Of a stretch of 58,950 nt of DNA, positions 20,001 to 28,149 are shown one piece after another. The stretch comes from an uncultured Myxococcales bacterium. GTDB taxonomy: Bacteria; Myxococcota_A; UBA9042. A program made the position numbers and the translations under genes. Location of the stretch: assembly GCA_903883645.1 (NCBI GenBank), contig CAISBR010000232.1, forward strand, positions 1 through 58,950, in the 5' to 3' direction. Each line of letters begins with the position of its first letter. Positions within the stretch are counted from its first letter, which is position 1. The notes below the pieces were generated by a model that saw only the letters and a program-made list of their open reading frames with translations, was not told the DNA's origin and searched no databases.

Positions 20001-21040
20001 ACGCACAAGCCATTGGCTCCGCAGCTATCGGTCGTGCAGGCATTGCCGTCGCTGCACGTGACCGGCCCGCCCGCGCAGACCCCACCTACGCAATGATCCG
20101 GTTGCGTGCAGGGCTTGGCGTCGGTGCAAGGCGCGTCGGTCGGCGCATAGAAGCAGCCTGCAGGGGGCGCGCAGCCGTCGCTGGTGCACGGATTGCCGTC
20201 GCTGCAGGCCACGCTGGGCAAGTAGCCCGAGCCGTCGGGGCGGCAGGCAAAGGCTTCGGTCGCGGCGGTGCAGGCCCAACCCTGGCACACAGCGGGGCGG
20301 CAGCGCTGCAAAGGGTCGCACCAAGCGCCCACGGGGCAGTCGGCCGACGCGCGGCAGTCGACGCAGCGGGCGGTGGCACTGTCGCACACGCCTGGACAGT
20401 CGCTGTCTTTACTGCAGTTTGGGCTGGCTAGGCACTGGCGGTCGGCGCAGCGCTGGCCGGTGCTGCAGTCGCTGTCGGCGGTGCAATCGACGCAGAGGCC
20501 AGCGGCGAGGTCGCAGATCTGGCCAGCCGCGGCACATGCGATAGAATTGCTGCACGATTTAGCTGCCTTGCAGGTGTTCTGCTCGCAGAGCAGCCCGGGG
20601 CCGCAGTGGGCGTCGCTCGCACAGGCCACGCAGACCCGGCGTTCGCCATCGCACGTGCCCGCGCCGCAGCTAATCGCCCCCGCCGTACAAGGCATGGCCG
20701 GCGGGCTGCAACTGGGCACCGGCATGTGGACGCACATGCTTGGTTTTCCAAAGCAACTGTCGATGGTGCAGACGTCGCTGTCGTCACATGCGGTCGTGAC
20801 GCAGCCGGGTGCGGCCACCTCTTGAGTAGCGTCGGCATCTTGTTGGTCGGCTAGGTCGGGCTGGTCCACCGCATCGGCGCCAACAAGAGCGCTATCGGCA
20901 GCGGCATCGCCCACGGGTTGCGCGTCGGCCTTAGAGTTGGCAGTAGAACCGCTGTTTGACGGCGGGGTACAGGCCCCGAGCGCAGCGATAACCCATGCAG
21001 CAAAGGCAGTTGCGACCGATTGACGACTTCGATGACCCAC
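17099..21040 (-). CDS. Cys-rich repeat lipoprotein with propeller-like C-terminus
   Basis: The protein has 1313 aa. It starts with GTG at 21040; GAGG lies 6 nt upstream. The signal ends in a lipobox (IAALGAC), followed by an acidic Asp/Ala linker. Residues ~75-980 are disulfide-rich units of the CDDGNPCTxxDxC type, here interleaved with CxxGxCV spacers (KAGACV, QGGQCV). Residues ~985-1313 are Cys-poor and repeat a blade-like pattern (GGGWLVGGRQ, DGGALVAGD, GDSVVVGDR, GDVSMVAGT, PGGGVIAGY), which suggests a beta-propeller. It is presumably displayed on the outer membrane; the role is unknown. It is the sister of the 1290-6524 gene but with a different C-terminal module. The gene is bracketed by the two copies of the 27-bp element. 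Confidence 0.85.
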   Translation of the reverse strand: MGHRSRQSVATAFAAWVIAALGACTPPSNSGSTANSKADAQPVGDAAADSALVGADAVDQPDLADQQDADATQEVAAPGCVTTACDDSDVCTIDSCFGKPSMCVHMPVPSCSPPAMPCTAGAISCGAGTCDGERRVCVACASDAHCGPGLLCEQNTCKAAKSCSNSIACAAAGQICDLAAGLCVDCTADSDCSTGQRCADRQCLASPNCSKDSDCPGVCDSATARCVDCRASADCPVGAWCDPLQRCRPAVCQGWACTAATEAFACRPDGSGYLPSVACSDGNPCTSDGCAPPAGCFYAPTDAPCTDAKPCTQPDHCVGGVCAGGPVTCSDGNACTTDSCGANGLCVFVPVPAGSACSDGQPCTSSDACDSKGLCLGTPAPGAVCDDGNPCTTGDTCGGPEGGCQGVAATGPSCDDNNPCTKDSCVSGQCVGSPEDSGVCGPTGAMCVAYSCQGGQCVAAPVNEAGSCGNSWQPCMDAVCKAGACVEIAAKTGTSCQTSSPCSVGACDAGTCTSKPTSGPHCDDGNPCTSDDACQVGACVGKPLLGDACSDGNPCTTDDQCASGKCSGVAQTGGKCSDSAACYDSVCKAGACVAIPQSGTACYSGKPCTVGVCQSGACQTVFVSGKPCQGKDSCQVFVCSQGSCLGTGQAAPDGSACSDDEPCTNEACVGGKCLATATVGGGCNDFNPCTLEACQGGKCANTGITTGLCDAGGPCWEGVCQAGDCLFAATVGKPCDDSNPCTIGDVCQPSKYCMGQFDDTATCGNPQYPCQTAVCKAGLCLTAGAAADGIPCNDSSGCTGPDTCKAGICQGEFLNGAPCYGNACTTSSCQGGLCVGVPGGGFPCDDNNVCTLDLCQGSQCVHVVGNDGGDCGSEPCRSSTCTQGICLSAVLSGQPCDAGSVCLVGTCDGSTCIGVLKAEGSVCDDGNPCSFGDVCSGAKCQGVLGGAETVGTSLPEFGAALAARPGGGWLVGGRQVSEIKLPLPYNGLTEVHAAWVASVSAPGAVQWQWSLDSPQDFRQVTLLAAAPDGGALVAGDLVPQGLPFASVFSARVSPTGTTAWLVDTPAYWGHWRGATVLAGGDSVVVGDRSGSSAPSGAVAERRDPGGKLVWTKTWGITGNPSFVAVAALGDVSMVAGTFAVTAAQWPDVPAAMALGSDGSPLWKLDLANSLDEIAALAVVDGVVIGLGRKVAGAVLAPVVVFVSPAGQLTAVQSLPTLATGVNLGWLRPLGIGPRPGGGVIAGYQTAPATSAHYALDAAHQPVGGTPVIWNGLTLSALAGNGTQVRGVGSATFGFGYGDAWLPALDANGNHVCP

Positions 21041-21184
21041 GCAACACCTCGTTGAGCCAGGGTGCGCAGCGGGTCCGTGGCCAGGGTCAGGCTAGCGTGC
21101 CGCGGTTGCGGGCAAAGCGCAAATGGCCGTTTGGGGTTGGCGCAGCGCGGAGCAGAAAATCGACAAATCACCTTTATGTTCATC

Positions 21185-21211
21185 CAGTAGACAGGAGGGT
21201 GCGTCGTGTCG
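21185..21211. repeat. 27-bp hairpin element, copy 2
   Basis: It differs from copy 1 at two bases: position 10 (giving one G-G mismatch in the 7-bp stem) and position 19 (in the loop). It begins 11 nt past the stop codon of the last BMP-transporter permease gene on the minus strand and 145 bp upstream of the GTG of the Cys-rich lipoprotein. It probably terminates the transporter transcript. Confidence 0.55.
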
Positions 21212-21222
21212 AAAGGCCTTGG

Positions 21223-22068
21223 CTAGGCCCGCCCCAGCGCCGCCGGCGGTCGGCTCCGCCCCACCACGCCCGCCACGGCAATCAGCGTCAACGCGTACGG
21301 AATCATCGCCAAGAACTGCGTGGGAATCGCCGCCGCGGCTTGCAGCTGAATCTGCAGCGTCTCAGCCGCGGCAAATAGCAGACAGGCAACACCGGCGCGC
21401 ATGGGCTGCCAACGACCTGAAATTACGGCAGCCAGTGCGATGAAGCCGCGCCCCGCGCTCATCTGATCGGTAAACTGGTGCTGGTCGAGCGACAAGAACG
21501 CCCCGCCCAGGCCGGCCAGACCGCCAGAGGCCAGCACGGCGACCCAGCGCACCTTGGCGACAGAAATACCAAGCGACTCAGCGGCTTGCGGATGCTCACC
21601 CACCGCACGAAGCCGCAACCCGTATCGCGTGTGGGCGAGGGTCCAGGCCAGCACGGGCATGATCAGCAACCCCAGCCACAGCAGCGGGTGGCCAAGGCCC
21701 TCAAAGCCGGGAACCCGCGGCGAATTCGAGCTGGAGTCAAAGCCCATCTGCAGCAAAAAGCGCGTCAGACCAACGGCTAACAGGTTCAAGGCCACGCCGC
21801 TGACGATCTGATCGGCCTTGAAGCGCACCGTGGCAAGCGCGTGCAAGGCACCGAAAAACAGCCCTGCGCCCAGACCGCCCAGCACGCCGATCCAGGCACT
21901 CTGGCCCCAATGCGAGGCGGCAACGGCACCGAAAGCGCCCGAAAGTAAGAAGGATTCGAGCGTCAAGCTGACCACACCCGCGCGCTCGGCCACCACGCCG
22001 CCAGCCGCCGCCAGCAGGTAGGGCGCGGCAATGCGCAGGGTCTGCCACAAAAACAGAAGCAACATCAT
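21223..22068 (-). CDS. BMP-type ABC transporter permease (second subunit)
   Basis: The protein has 281 aa. It is an inner-membrane permease of the BPD_transp_2 family (YufQ/NupQ, RbsC-like) with about eight hydrophobic helices. It carries the family segments AERAGVVSLTLESFLLSGAFGA near the N-terminus, the coupling-region pattern RLRAVGEHPQAAESLGI, and GLAGLGGAFLSL. The start is the ATGATG at 22068, overlapping the previous permease stop by 4 bp; the longer upstream open frame is an overlap artefact. Together with the 22065 permease it should form the channel for nucleoside or purine-like uptake. It is the last gene of the unit and is followed by a hairpin. Confidence 0.93.
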   Translation of the reverse strand: MMLLLFLWQTLRIAAPYLLAAAGGVVAERAGVVSLTLESFLLSGAFGAVAASHWGQSAWIGVLGGLGAGLFFGALHALATVRFKADQIVSGVALNLLAVGLTRFLLQMGFDSSSNSPRVPGFEGLGHPLLWLGLLIMPVLAWTLAHTRYGLRLRAVGEHPQAAESLGISVAKVRWVAVLASGGLAGLGGAFLSLDQHQFTDQMSAGRGFIALAAVISGRWQPMRAGVACLLFAAAETLQIQLQAAAAIPTQFLAMIPYALTLIAVAGVVGRSRPPAALGRA

Positions 22069-23117
22069 GGCTTGCCTCGCACGGAGCGGGCCAACCGCGT
22101 GCGCACCTCGGGCACCGCCATCGCCACGGCCAAGATGACTAAAGCCTGCAGAACTTCGACCATTTGCTTGGGTACGAGCGCGTGGATGGCCAGACCGCCT
22201 TGCGACAGCGTGGCGAAGCACAGCGCCGAAATCACTACGCCAAGCGGGTGGTTGCGCCCCACCAGCGCTACGGCAATGCCCAAGAAGCCCGCGCCACCGG
22301 CAAAGCCGTCTTCGTAGAAGCCCTTGTAACCCAAGACGAAGTTGAGACCGCCCAAACCCGCCAGCGCACCAGCGAGCAGCATGGCGCGAATCCACGTTGA
22401 ACCAACTGAAATGCCAGCATTTTCTGCCGCACCCACTTGCAGACCGACGGCGCGCAGCTCGAAACCGAAGCGGCTGGCAAACAGGACCACGCCGACCAGC
22501 AGCGCGGCGAGTATCGCAAGCACGATCAACCAGTTCGCAGCCGATCCGTGAAACACCGGCAGCAACACGGACAGGCGCGGCACCAAACCCGACGCAATAG
22601 ATTGGGTATGCAGCGTCTCGGGCGTGTGCAGGTGCGCCGCCACCAGATAGTTGAGCAGGGCCAATACCATAAAGTTCATCATGATCGTCGCGATCACTTC
22701 GTGCGCACCGAAGCGGGCCTTCAGCACTCCGGGCACCGCCGCCACTGCACTGCCGCACAGCGCCGCGGCCAGAAACATCAGCATAAACGCGAAGAACCAA
22801 GGCATCGTCGCCGGCAACAGTAGGCCCGCTAGCCCAGCGCCAAAGCCCCCCGCCGCGAGTTGCCCCTCGGCCCCCACATTGAAAAGGCCGGCGCGCAGGG
22901 CGATTGCCACCGACAGACCGGTAAAGCAAAGGGTGGTGGCCTTGTAGAGAACCTGGCCGATTCCGTAGAAATTGCCCCAAGTCCCATCAACCAGAAGGTG
23001 CCACACCGCCGCCGGATTTTGCCCGTAGGCCAAGATGAGCAGGTCGCCAGCCACCAGCGCCACCAGCAGGGCCACCAGCGGCGGAAACAGCATTTCGATC
23101 CAGGCGGTTCTAGCCAT
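22065..23117 (-). CDS. BMP-type ABC transporter permease (first subunit)
   Basis: The protein has 350 aa and belongs to the BPD_transp_2 family (YufP/NupP-like). It is a polytopic inner-membrane protein with FNVGAEGQLAAGGFGAGLAG after the second hydrophobic segment, FGAHEVIATIMMNFMVLALLNYLV in the middle, and the cytoplasmic coupling motif FELRAVGLQVGAAENAGI. Its start overlaps the ATPase gene by 8 bp and its stop overlaps the next permease by 4 bp, so translation of the set is coupled. Two different permeases, one double ATPase and one BMP protein match the standard nucleoside importer layout. Confidence 0.94.
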   Translation of the reverse strand: MARTAWIEMLFPPLVALLVALVAGDLLILAYGQNPAAVWHLLVDGTWGNFYGIGQVLYKATTLCFTGLSVAIALRAGLFNVGAEGQLAAGGFGAGLAGLLLPATMPWFFAFMLMFLAAALCGSAVAAVPGVLKARFGAHEVIATIMMNFMVLALLNYLVAAHLHTPETLHTQSIASGLVPRLSVLLPVFHGSAANWLIVLAILAALLVGVVLFASRFGFELRAVGLQVGAAENAGISVGSTWIRAMLLAGALAGLGGLNFVLGYKGFYEDGFAGGAGFLGIAVALVGRNHPLGVVISALCFATLSQGGLAIHALVPKQMVEVLQALVILAVAMAVPEVRTRLARSVRGKP

Positions 23118-24627
23118 GGGTCACCGCCTGCGCCGCGCCGGTCATGTACGCGCCCAGCACGCTCTCGCTGGCCTGGGCACGCGGCAGCATCGCCACGATA
23201 CGGCCGCGGTACAGCACGGCAATTCGGTCAGAAAGTGTCAAAATTTCGCGCAGCTCAGACGACACCAGCAGCACGCCCTTGCCCTGGGCCCGCGCCTGCC
23301 GCAGCCGGGCGTGGATGAACTCGATCGCCCCCACGTCGACGCCGCGGGTCGGCTGGGCGGCCAACAACACCTTAAAACTACGCGACAACTCGCGCGCAAG
23401 CACCACTTTTTGCTGGTTACCGCCCGACAGCCCGCGCACCGGCACCTGTGGGTCGGTCGGGCGAATATCGTACTCGGCGATGAGCTCGGCGGCGTGGGCC
23501 GCAATCGCGCGCTGGTCGAGCACGCCTCGGCGCGAAAATTCCGCTAGTTTTCCAAGGATTAGATTGTCGGCCACCGAGTAGTCCAGAATCAAGGCGCGCT
23601 GGTGGCGGTCCTCGGGCACATGCGCCAGCCCCGCTTGGGTCCGCTGGCTCAGTGACAGGGTCGCAAGTTCTTGATCTGCAAGCTTGATACTGCCCTGGTA
23701 CGGCCGCAGCCCCGCCAAAGCGTCGAGCAGCTCGCTCTGACCATTGCCCTCGACGCCAGCAATGCCAAGGATTTCGCCGGCATGGATGGTCAGATCGAGA
23801 CCAAGCAGCGCCGGCTGCCCCCGCGAACCCTGCACCTGCAGCTGTGTCACCCGGAGCAGCGGCTTTCCGGCTTGATTTTCAGGCCTTTGCACATCTAGGT
23901 CGACGTCGCGCCCCACCATCGCCCGCGCCAGCTCCGCCGCTGTGGTCTGCGCCGTGTCGAGCACCTGCACGGTCTGGCCCTGGCGCATCACCGTCACGCG
24001 CTGCGAAATCGCCATAACTTCATCAAGTTTATGACTGATGAGCACGATCGTCGCGCCGCCCTGTTGCAACCGCCGCAGCACGCCCCACAGCTCGGCCACT
24101 TCGGGCGGCGACAGCACCGCGGTCGGCTCGTCGAGCAGCAGCACCTGGGCACCGCGGTACAGAACCTTTAGAATTTCAACTCGTTGCGCCTCACCCACCG
24201 ACAGATCGGCGACCAGGCGATTGGGGTCGACCTGCAGGCCCGAGCTCTGGCACAGGTCGCGCACCGCCTGCACCGCCGCCTGCCGATCAAGGCGCAGCCC
24301 ATGCGTAGGTTCGCGACCTAGCACCACATTTTCGGCCACAGTCAGCGTCGGTACGAGCATAAAGTGCTGGTGGACCATCGCCACACCGGCAGTCAGCGCT
24401 TGCGGCGTGGTCCAGCCGGTGACCTCGCGCCCATCGACAAAAAACTGCCCGGCATCAGGTGGTTGCAACCCCGCCAGTATCTTGACCAGCGTCGACTTGC
24501 CCGCACCGTTTTCGCCCATCAGCGCGTGAATCTCGCCTTTCGCCACCTCAAGCGACGCGCCGCGATTGGCCTGTACCGCGGCGAAACGCTTGTCGATTCC
24601 AGTCATTTGGATGGCAAGCGTGGTCAT
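23110..24627 (-). CDS. ABC transporter ATPase with two nucleotide-binding domains (BMP/sugar type)
   Basis: The protein has 505 aa, typical for RbsA/YufO-like double ATPases. Domain 1 (about 1-235) has Walker A GENGAGKST, signature LSVGEAQRVE and Walker B LLLDEPTAVL. Domain 2 (about 250-500) has a degenerate Walker A GVEGNGQSE, signature LSGGNQQKVV and a Walker B region LLAAQPTRGVD with Gln in place of the catalytic Glu. This asymmetry is normal in this family, with domain 1 doing the hydrolysis. It powers uptake by the permease pair encoded immediately downstream. Its ATG overlaps the stop of the BMP gene by 4 bp. Confidence 0.95.
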   Translation of the reverse strand: MTTLAIQMTGIDKRFAAVQANRGASLEVAKGEIHALMGENGAGKSTLVKILAGLQPPDAGQFFVDGREVTGWTTPQALTAGVAMVHQHFMLVPTLTVAENVVLGREPTHGLRLDRQAAVQAVRDLCQSSGLQVDPNRLVADLSVGEAQRVEILKVLYRGAQVLLLDEPTAVLSPPEVAELWGVLRRLQQGGATIVLISHKLDEVMAISQRVTVMRQGQTVQVLDTAQTTAAELARAMVGRDVDLDVQRPENQAGKPLLRVTQLQVQGSRGQPALLGLDLTIHAGEILGIAGVEGNGQSELLDALAGLRPYQGSIKLADQELATLSLSQRTQAGLAHVPEDRHQRALILDYSVADNLILGKLAEFSRRGVLDQRAIAAHAAELIAEYDIRPTDPQVPVRGLSGGNQQKVVLARELSRSFKVLLAAQPTRGVDVGAIEFIHARLRQARAQGKGVLLVSSELREILTLSDRIAVLYRGRIVAMLPRAQASESVLGAYMTGAAQAVTHG

Positions 24628-25661
24628 CGGCGCTCCGACGGCACGGCGATCTGGCCGGCGATGATGAGGGCCTTCAGCTCTTCAACCTGCTTGCGCACTT
24701 GCGGGTCGATGTCGCCGCGATTGTGGTCGTCGTACACGTAACCCACGCCACCTTCAGCGAGGCCGAATTGGTGCATACCACCCGAAAACTGTTTGGCTTT
24801 TACCTGCGCCACCGCCTCGTAGACCACCGTATCGACCTGCTTGACCATCGAGGTCATCACCACGCCCGGCGCCTCGGCCCACTGGTCGGAATCCACGCCA
24901 ATCGCGCGTTTTTTCATGGCTCTAGCGGCCTCAAACACCCCCAGCCCCGTTGACCCCGCCGCGTGGTAGATGATGTCGACGCCATGTTGATACTGCGACA
25001 GCCCAAGTTCTTTGCCTTTGCCGGGGTTGCGAAAGGCCTCAGGCGTCACGCCCGCGTATTGAATCACCACCTCGCACTCGGGGCACACGCGCTTGGCGCC
25101 GGCCTTGTAGCCCACCTCAAACTTGTGGATTAGCGGTGTATCCATACCACCCACAAAGCCGATCTTCTTGTTTGGACTTGATAAAGCCGCCAAAGCTCCC
25201 ATCAGATACGAGCCCTGCTCTTCGCGAAACTTTAGCGCGGCCAGGTTCTTGGGCAGCGTCACGGGCTTGCCATCGTTGCCCGTAGGCACGGCAAAATCGA
25301 TGCCGGCAAAGGCAGTTTGCGGGTACTCCACCGCCAGCTCCATCAGGTCGTCCGAGAAGATGAAGCCCACGCCCAGCACCAGGTCCATCCCCTCAGCCGC
25401 CAGCAGTCGTAGCCCAGCCTCGCGGTCTGACCCTTCGCCCGGCTCGACAAACCGCACCTGGGCACCCAGCTGAGCAACGGCGCGCATAGCACCTACATAC
25501 GCACCATCATTAAAACTTTTGTCGCCTCGGCCCCCCATATCGAAGACGATGCCGACCCGCGGGCCGTGACCTACCTGCTCGGAGCTGCCCGCAGGACGCA
25601 GCAGCAGCAGGCCCACGTGGACCGAAAGCAGCACAGCGACAAGTACCAAGAGAGCGCGCAT
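24624..25661 (-). CDS. BMP-family (basic membrane protein) substrate-binding protein
   Basis: The protein has 345 aa. It is the periplasmic substrate-binding component of the adjoining importer. After an N-terminal hydrophobic signal/anchor (MRALLVLVAVLLSVHVGLLL) it shows the PnrA/BMP hallmarks: GIVFDMGGRGDKSFND near the N-terminus, GVGFIFSD, KIGFVGGMDTPLIHKFEVGYKAGAK split over the middle, and DQWAEAPGVVMTSMVK near the C-terminus. Relatives bind purine nucleosides. Unlike many relatives it has no lipobox Cys, so it is either soluble or signal-anchored. I prefer the ATG at 25661 over an in-frame TTG at 25682. Confidence 0.92.
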   Translation of the reverse strand: MRALLVLVAVLLSVHVGLLLLRPAGSSEQVGHGPRVGIVFDMGGRGDKSFNDGAYVGAMRAVAQLGAQVRFVEPGEGSDREAGLRLLAAEGMDLVLGVGFIFSDDLMELAVEYPQTAFAGIDFAVPTGNDGKPVTLPKNLAALKFREEQGSYLMGALAALSSPNKKIGFVGGMDTPLIHKFEVGYKAGAKRVCPECEVVIQYAGVTPEAFRNPGKGKELGLSQYQHGVDIIYHAAGSTGLGVFEAARAMKKRAIGVDSDQWAEAPGVVMTSMVKQVDTVVYEAVAQVKAKQFSGGMHQFGLAEGGVGYVYDDHNRGDIDPQVRKQVEELKALIIAGQIAVPSERR

Positions 25662-25715
25662 GTCCGCACGTTGCCGCGACAATCGCGCTGCGTCAAGGGG
25701 CGGCCGCCGAAAGCG

Positions 25716-26510
25716 CTACGGCCCGTCGCCGTGCCCCATGTGCAGGGGCGCCTCGCGGTGCCTCCAGCCAAAGGCGTGCAGCAACTGCCCAAAAACCTGC
25801 TCACTTCGCTGCTGTGAGGCGGCAATCCAGGCCTCGGTCTCGCGGTAGATGAGCTGCGCCGCCTCGGCACCACGCGTGGCCGCCAGCTCGCGGGCGTGCA
25901 GACGCAGCCAGCGGTCGATCAGGTGGGCGTCGACCTCTAGGTGAAACTGCAGGCCGTACGTCTGCTTGCCATATCGGAAAGCCTGGTTTGGGCACAGGTC
26001 ACTCTCGGCCAGGTGCTCGGCGCCGCTAGGCAGCGCAAAGGTGTCGCCATGCCAGTGGAACACCGGCGCACGGGGGCCAAGCTGCTGTAGCGCACCGTCA
26101 CCCTGCCCCGCGGGTGTCAAGCGCACTTCGTGCCACCCTAGTTCTTTGGCTGAGTTGCGACCCACCGCAGCCCCCAGCGCGTGGGCCAGCAGCTGCGCCC
26201 CCAGGCAAATCCCCAGCACCGGCGTACCACGGGCCAGCGCCGCGGCCAGCAGCTCAAGCTCCGTCTTTAGATGGGGATGGCGCTCTTGCTGGTCCAGATT
26301 CATGGGCCCGCCGAGCACGATCAAGGCGTCGTAGCCGTCGAGGTCGGGCCGCGCCTCGGGATTGCGCGCGAAGTTCACGTAGCGAATACGGATTTTGCGA
26401 GCGCGCAGCAGCGCATCCAGCGTGCCAAGCGGCTCGTAGGGCACGTGCTGCACCACCAAGATGCGGCGAAACCCTTCGTCCGTGGCCAGTTTTTGCGCCT
26501 TGTCGGTCAT
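25716..26510 (-). CDS. Class-I glutamine amidotransferase-like protein
   Basis: The protein has 264 aa from the ATG at 26510; an in-frame start at 26585 would add an unconserved basic leader. It is a stand-alone GATase-1 domain of the GMP-synthase-like type, with the nucleophile Cys102 in LGICLGAQLLA and His190/Glu192 in GLQFHLEVD. The ~60 residues after the triad are helical and may contact a partner. It probably hydrolyses glutamine or gamma-glutamyl compounds; the acceptor is unknown. It lies 54 bp upstream of the BMP transporter genes on the same strand, so a link to imported purines or nucleosides is reasonable but unproven. Confidence 0.85.
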   Translation of the reverse strand: MTDKAQKLATDEGFRRILVVQHVPYEPLGTLDALLRARKIRIRYVNFARNPEARPDLDGYDALIVLGGPMNLDQQERHPHLKTELELLAAALARGTPVLGICLGAQLLAHALGAAVGRNSAKELGWHEVRLTPAGQGDGALQQLGPRAPVFHWHGDTFALPSGAEHLAESDLCPNQAFRYGKQTYGLQFHLEVDAHLIDRWLRLHARELAATRGAEAAQLIYRETEAWIAASQQRSEQVFGQLLHAFGWRHREAPLHMGHGDGP

Positions 26511-26699
26511 GCCTACGCCCCGCCGCCGCAGCAGCAGCCGCTTGGACTGGACTGTGCCGCCACGCAGGGGCAGCGTCAAGGGCACTGCACCGGCGAATTC
26601 GCTAGGCCGCGCCCGCGCTAGCAGGGCCTACACTTGGTGATGCGCTCCGAATTCGCCAGGCTGCGGCCGCGGCGCCTGTCTGCGCCCACGACGCCACCG

Positions 26700-27026
26700 A
26701 TGATTACACAGATTGAGCCAGAAGAGCTGCAAGCCCGCCTCGACGCTGGGGAACTGACCGTGCTGGTCGATGTTCGCGAGCCTTGGGAGCATGAGTACTG
26801 CCATCTGAACGGCGCCGTGCTGCTGCCGCTGGGCGAGCTCGACGAGGGGGCGGAGACGCTGCAAGTGGCCGAAGATGCGCTAGTTGTTGTGTACTGCCAC
26901 CACGGTGTGCGCAGTCTGCACGGTGCCGCGTACCTGCAAGGCCAAGGGGTAGCGAAGGTGGCGTCGTTGCGGGGCGGTATCGAGGCGTGGTCGACTCGGA
27001 TTAATCCTAAGATTCCAAGGTATTAG
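26700..27026 (+). CDS. Single-domain rhodanese
   Basis: The protein has 108 aa and is a cytoplasmic single-domain rhodanese (GlpE-type). It has VLVDVREPWEHEYCHLNGA at the N-terminus, the active-site loop with Cys66 in VVYCHHGVRS, and the closing GGIEAW motif. Cys66 would carry a persulfide; the sulfur acceptor is unknown. The ATG at 26700 gives the usual N-terminus (MITQIEPEELQARL) although no clear ribosome-binding site precedes it; an in-frame TTG at 26634 is possible. It is divergent from the amidotransferase gene and not obviously part of an operon. Confidence 0.85.
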   Translation: MITQIEPEELQARLDAGELTVLVDVREPWEHEYCHLNGAVLLPLGELDEGAETLQVAEDALVVVYCHHGVRSLHGAAYLQGQGVAKVASLRGGIEAWSTRINPKIPRY

Positions 27027-27144
27027 GAGCAGCTGCAGCGGTCAGGCTGTGGCCAGCCCAGCAGCAAGCTACGCATGGCGCGGACGATGCGAGAAGAGGT
27101 GCGTGCGCGGCCGCCCTCCGGCGCACACGGGCCGCGGCTAGGCC

Positions 27145-28149
27145 CTAGTCTGCAGCCGCATCGTGCTGCGGTGCGAGCGAGGCGCGCAGGCGGTTTAGAC
27201 CTTGCTCAACAGACACTTGCGCCTCGTAACCCAAGTCGCGGCGAATCGCCGAGATGTCGTACCAATGGGCCGTTGCTAGCTGCTTGGCCACAAAGCGCGT
27301 CAGCGGCGGCTCTTGCTGTCGGCGCAGCACCCACCACACCAGCTCCGCGGCAGCCCCCAGCAGGTAGGCCAGCCACGGCGGCACCGTCTTGCGACAGGGC
27401 GGCAGGTCAGCGGCGGCCAAAATGCCATTAATCAAGTCTTTTTGCGGCATCGGCGCACCCTGTGTCACAAAGTAGACCTTGCCCGCACACAGCGCCCCCG
27501 GCCGCAGCTGGTCGAGTGCCAGCAAGTGCGCGTGCACCGCATTGTCGATGTAAATCGAGTCGATAAGCTTAGTGCCACCGCCCACGAGACGCAGCTTGCC
27601 GGTACGACCGCGCTCGATCACCCTGGCAGTCAGCTGGGGGTCGCGCGGCCCCCAAATCAGGTGCGGCCGCAGCGCCACCGTGGCCAGCGCAGTGTCGTTC
27701 GCCGCGAGCACCTCGCGCTCGGCAATCGCCTTGGTCGCGGGGTAAGGAGCCTCGAAGTGCTTTGACATTGGGGCACTTTCTGCCAGGCCCTCGACATCGC
27801 CGCCCGCGTGCACGACCGAAGGCGTGCTGGTGTACACTAACCGAGAAATACCCAGCGTTTTGCAGGCTTGCAGCACGTTGCGCGTGGCAATTACATTGGC
27901 AACCCAATACTCGCGCCGTGTGCCCCACACCCCCGCCTTGGCCGCGCAATGCACCACGGCGTCGCAGCCCTGCAGAGCCCGCACTACTGCGTCGGCATCC
28001 GCTAGATCACAGCGGACCACTTCGGCCCCTAATTCGCGCAGTTCAGGCACGTCGCTGCGCTGGATGCAGCGCACCCGATTGCGACGCGCAATCAAGGCAC
28101 GCGCGACCGCATTGCCCAAGAAGCCACTCGCCCCGGTCACGGCGATCAC
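27145..28149 (-). CDS. oleD: OleD, NAD(P)H-dependent 2-alkyl-3-ketoalkanoate reductase
   Basis: The protein has 334 aa and belongs to the extended short-chain dehydrogenase / 3-beta-HSD family. In olefin synthesis it reduces the 2-alkyl-3-keto acid made by OleA to the 2-alkyl-3-hydroxy acid. The Rossmann motif TGASGFLG is at residues 5-12, Ser108 lies in YTSTPS, and the catalytic YPATK pair is Tyr136/Lys140. The GTG at 28149 overlaps the oleC stop as GTGA, which decides the start over an in-frame start at 28185. It is the last gene of oleABCD, and the oleD-C-B-A neighbourhood is what separates it from generic epimerases. Confidence 0.9.
   Translation of the reverse strand: MIAVTGASGFLGNAVARALIARRNRVRCIQRSDVPELRELGAEVVRCDLADADAVVRALQGCDAVVHCAAKAGVWGTRREYWVANVIATRNVLQACKTLGISRLVYTSTPSVVHAGGDVEGLAESAPMSKHFEAPYPATKAIAEREVLAANDTALATVALRPHLIWGPRDPQLTARVIERGRTGKLRLVGGGTKLIDSIYIDNAVHAHLLALDQLRPGALCAGKVYFVTQGAPMPQKDLINGILAAADLPPCRKTVPPWLAYLLGAAAELVWWVLRRQQEPPLTRFVAKQLATAHWYDISAIRRDLGYEAQVSVEQGLNRLRASLAPQHDAAAD

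Noticed and set aside
22069..22980. N-terminal extension of the second permease frame to 22980
   Set aside because: It overlaps the first permease almost entirely in another frame; the ATGA overlap at 22065-22068 gives the true start.
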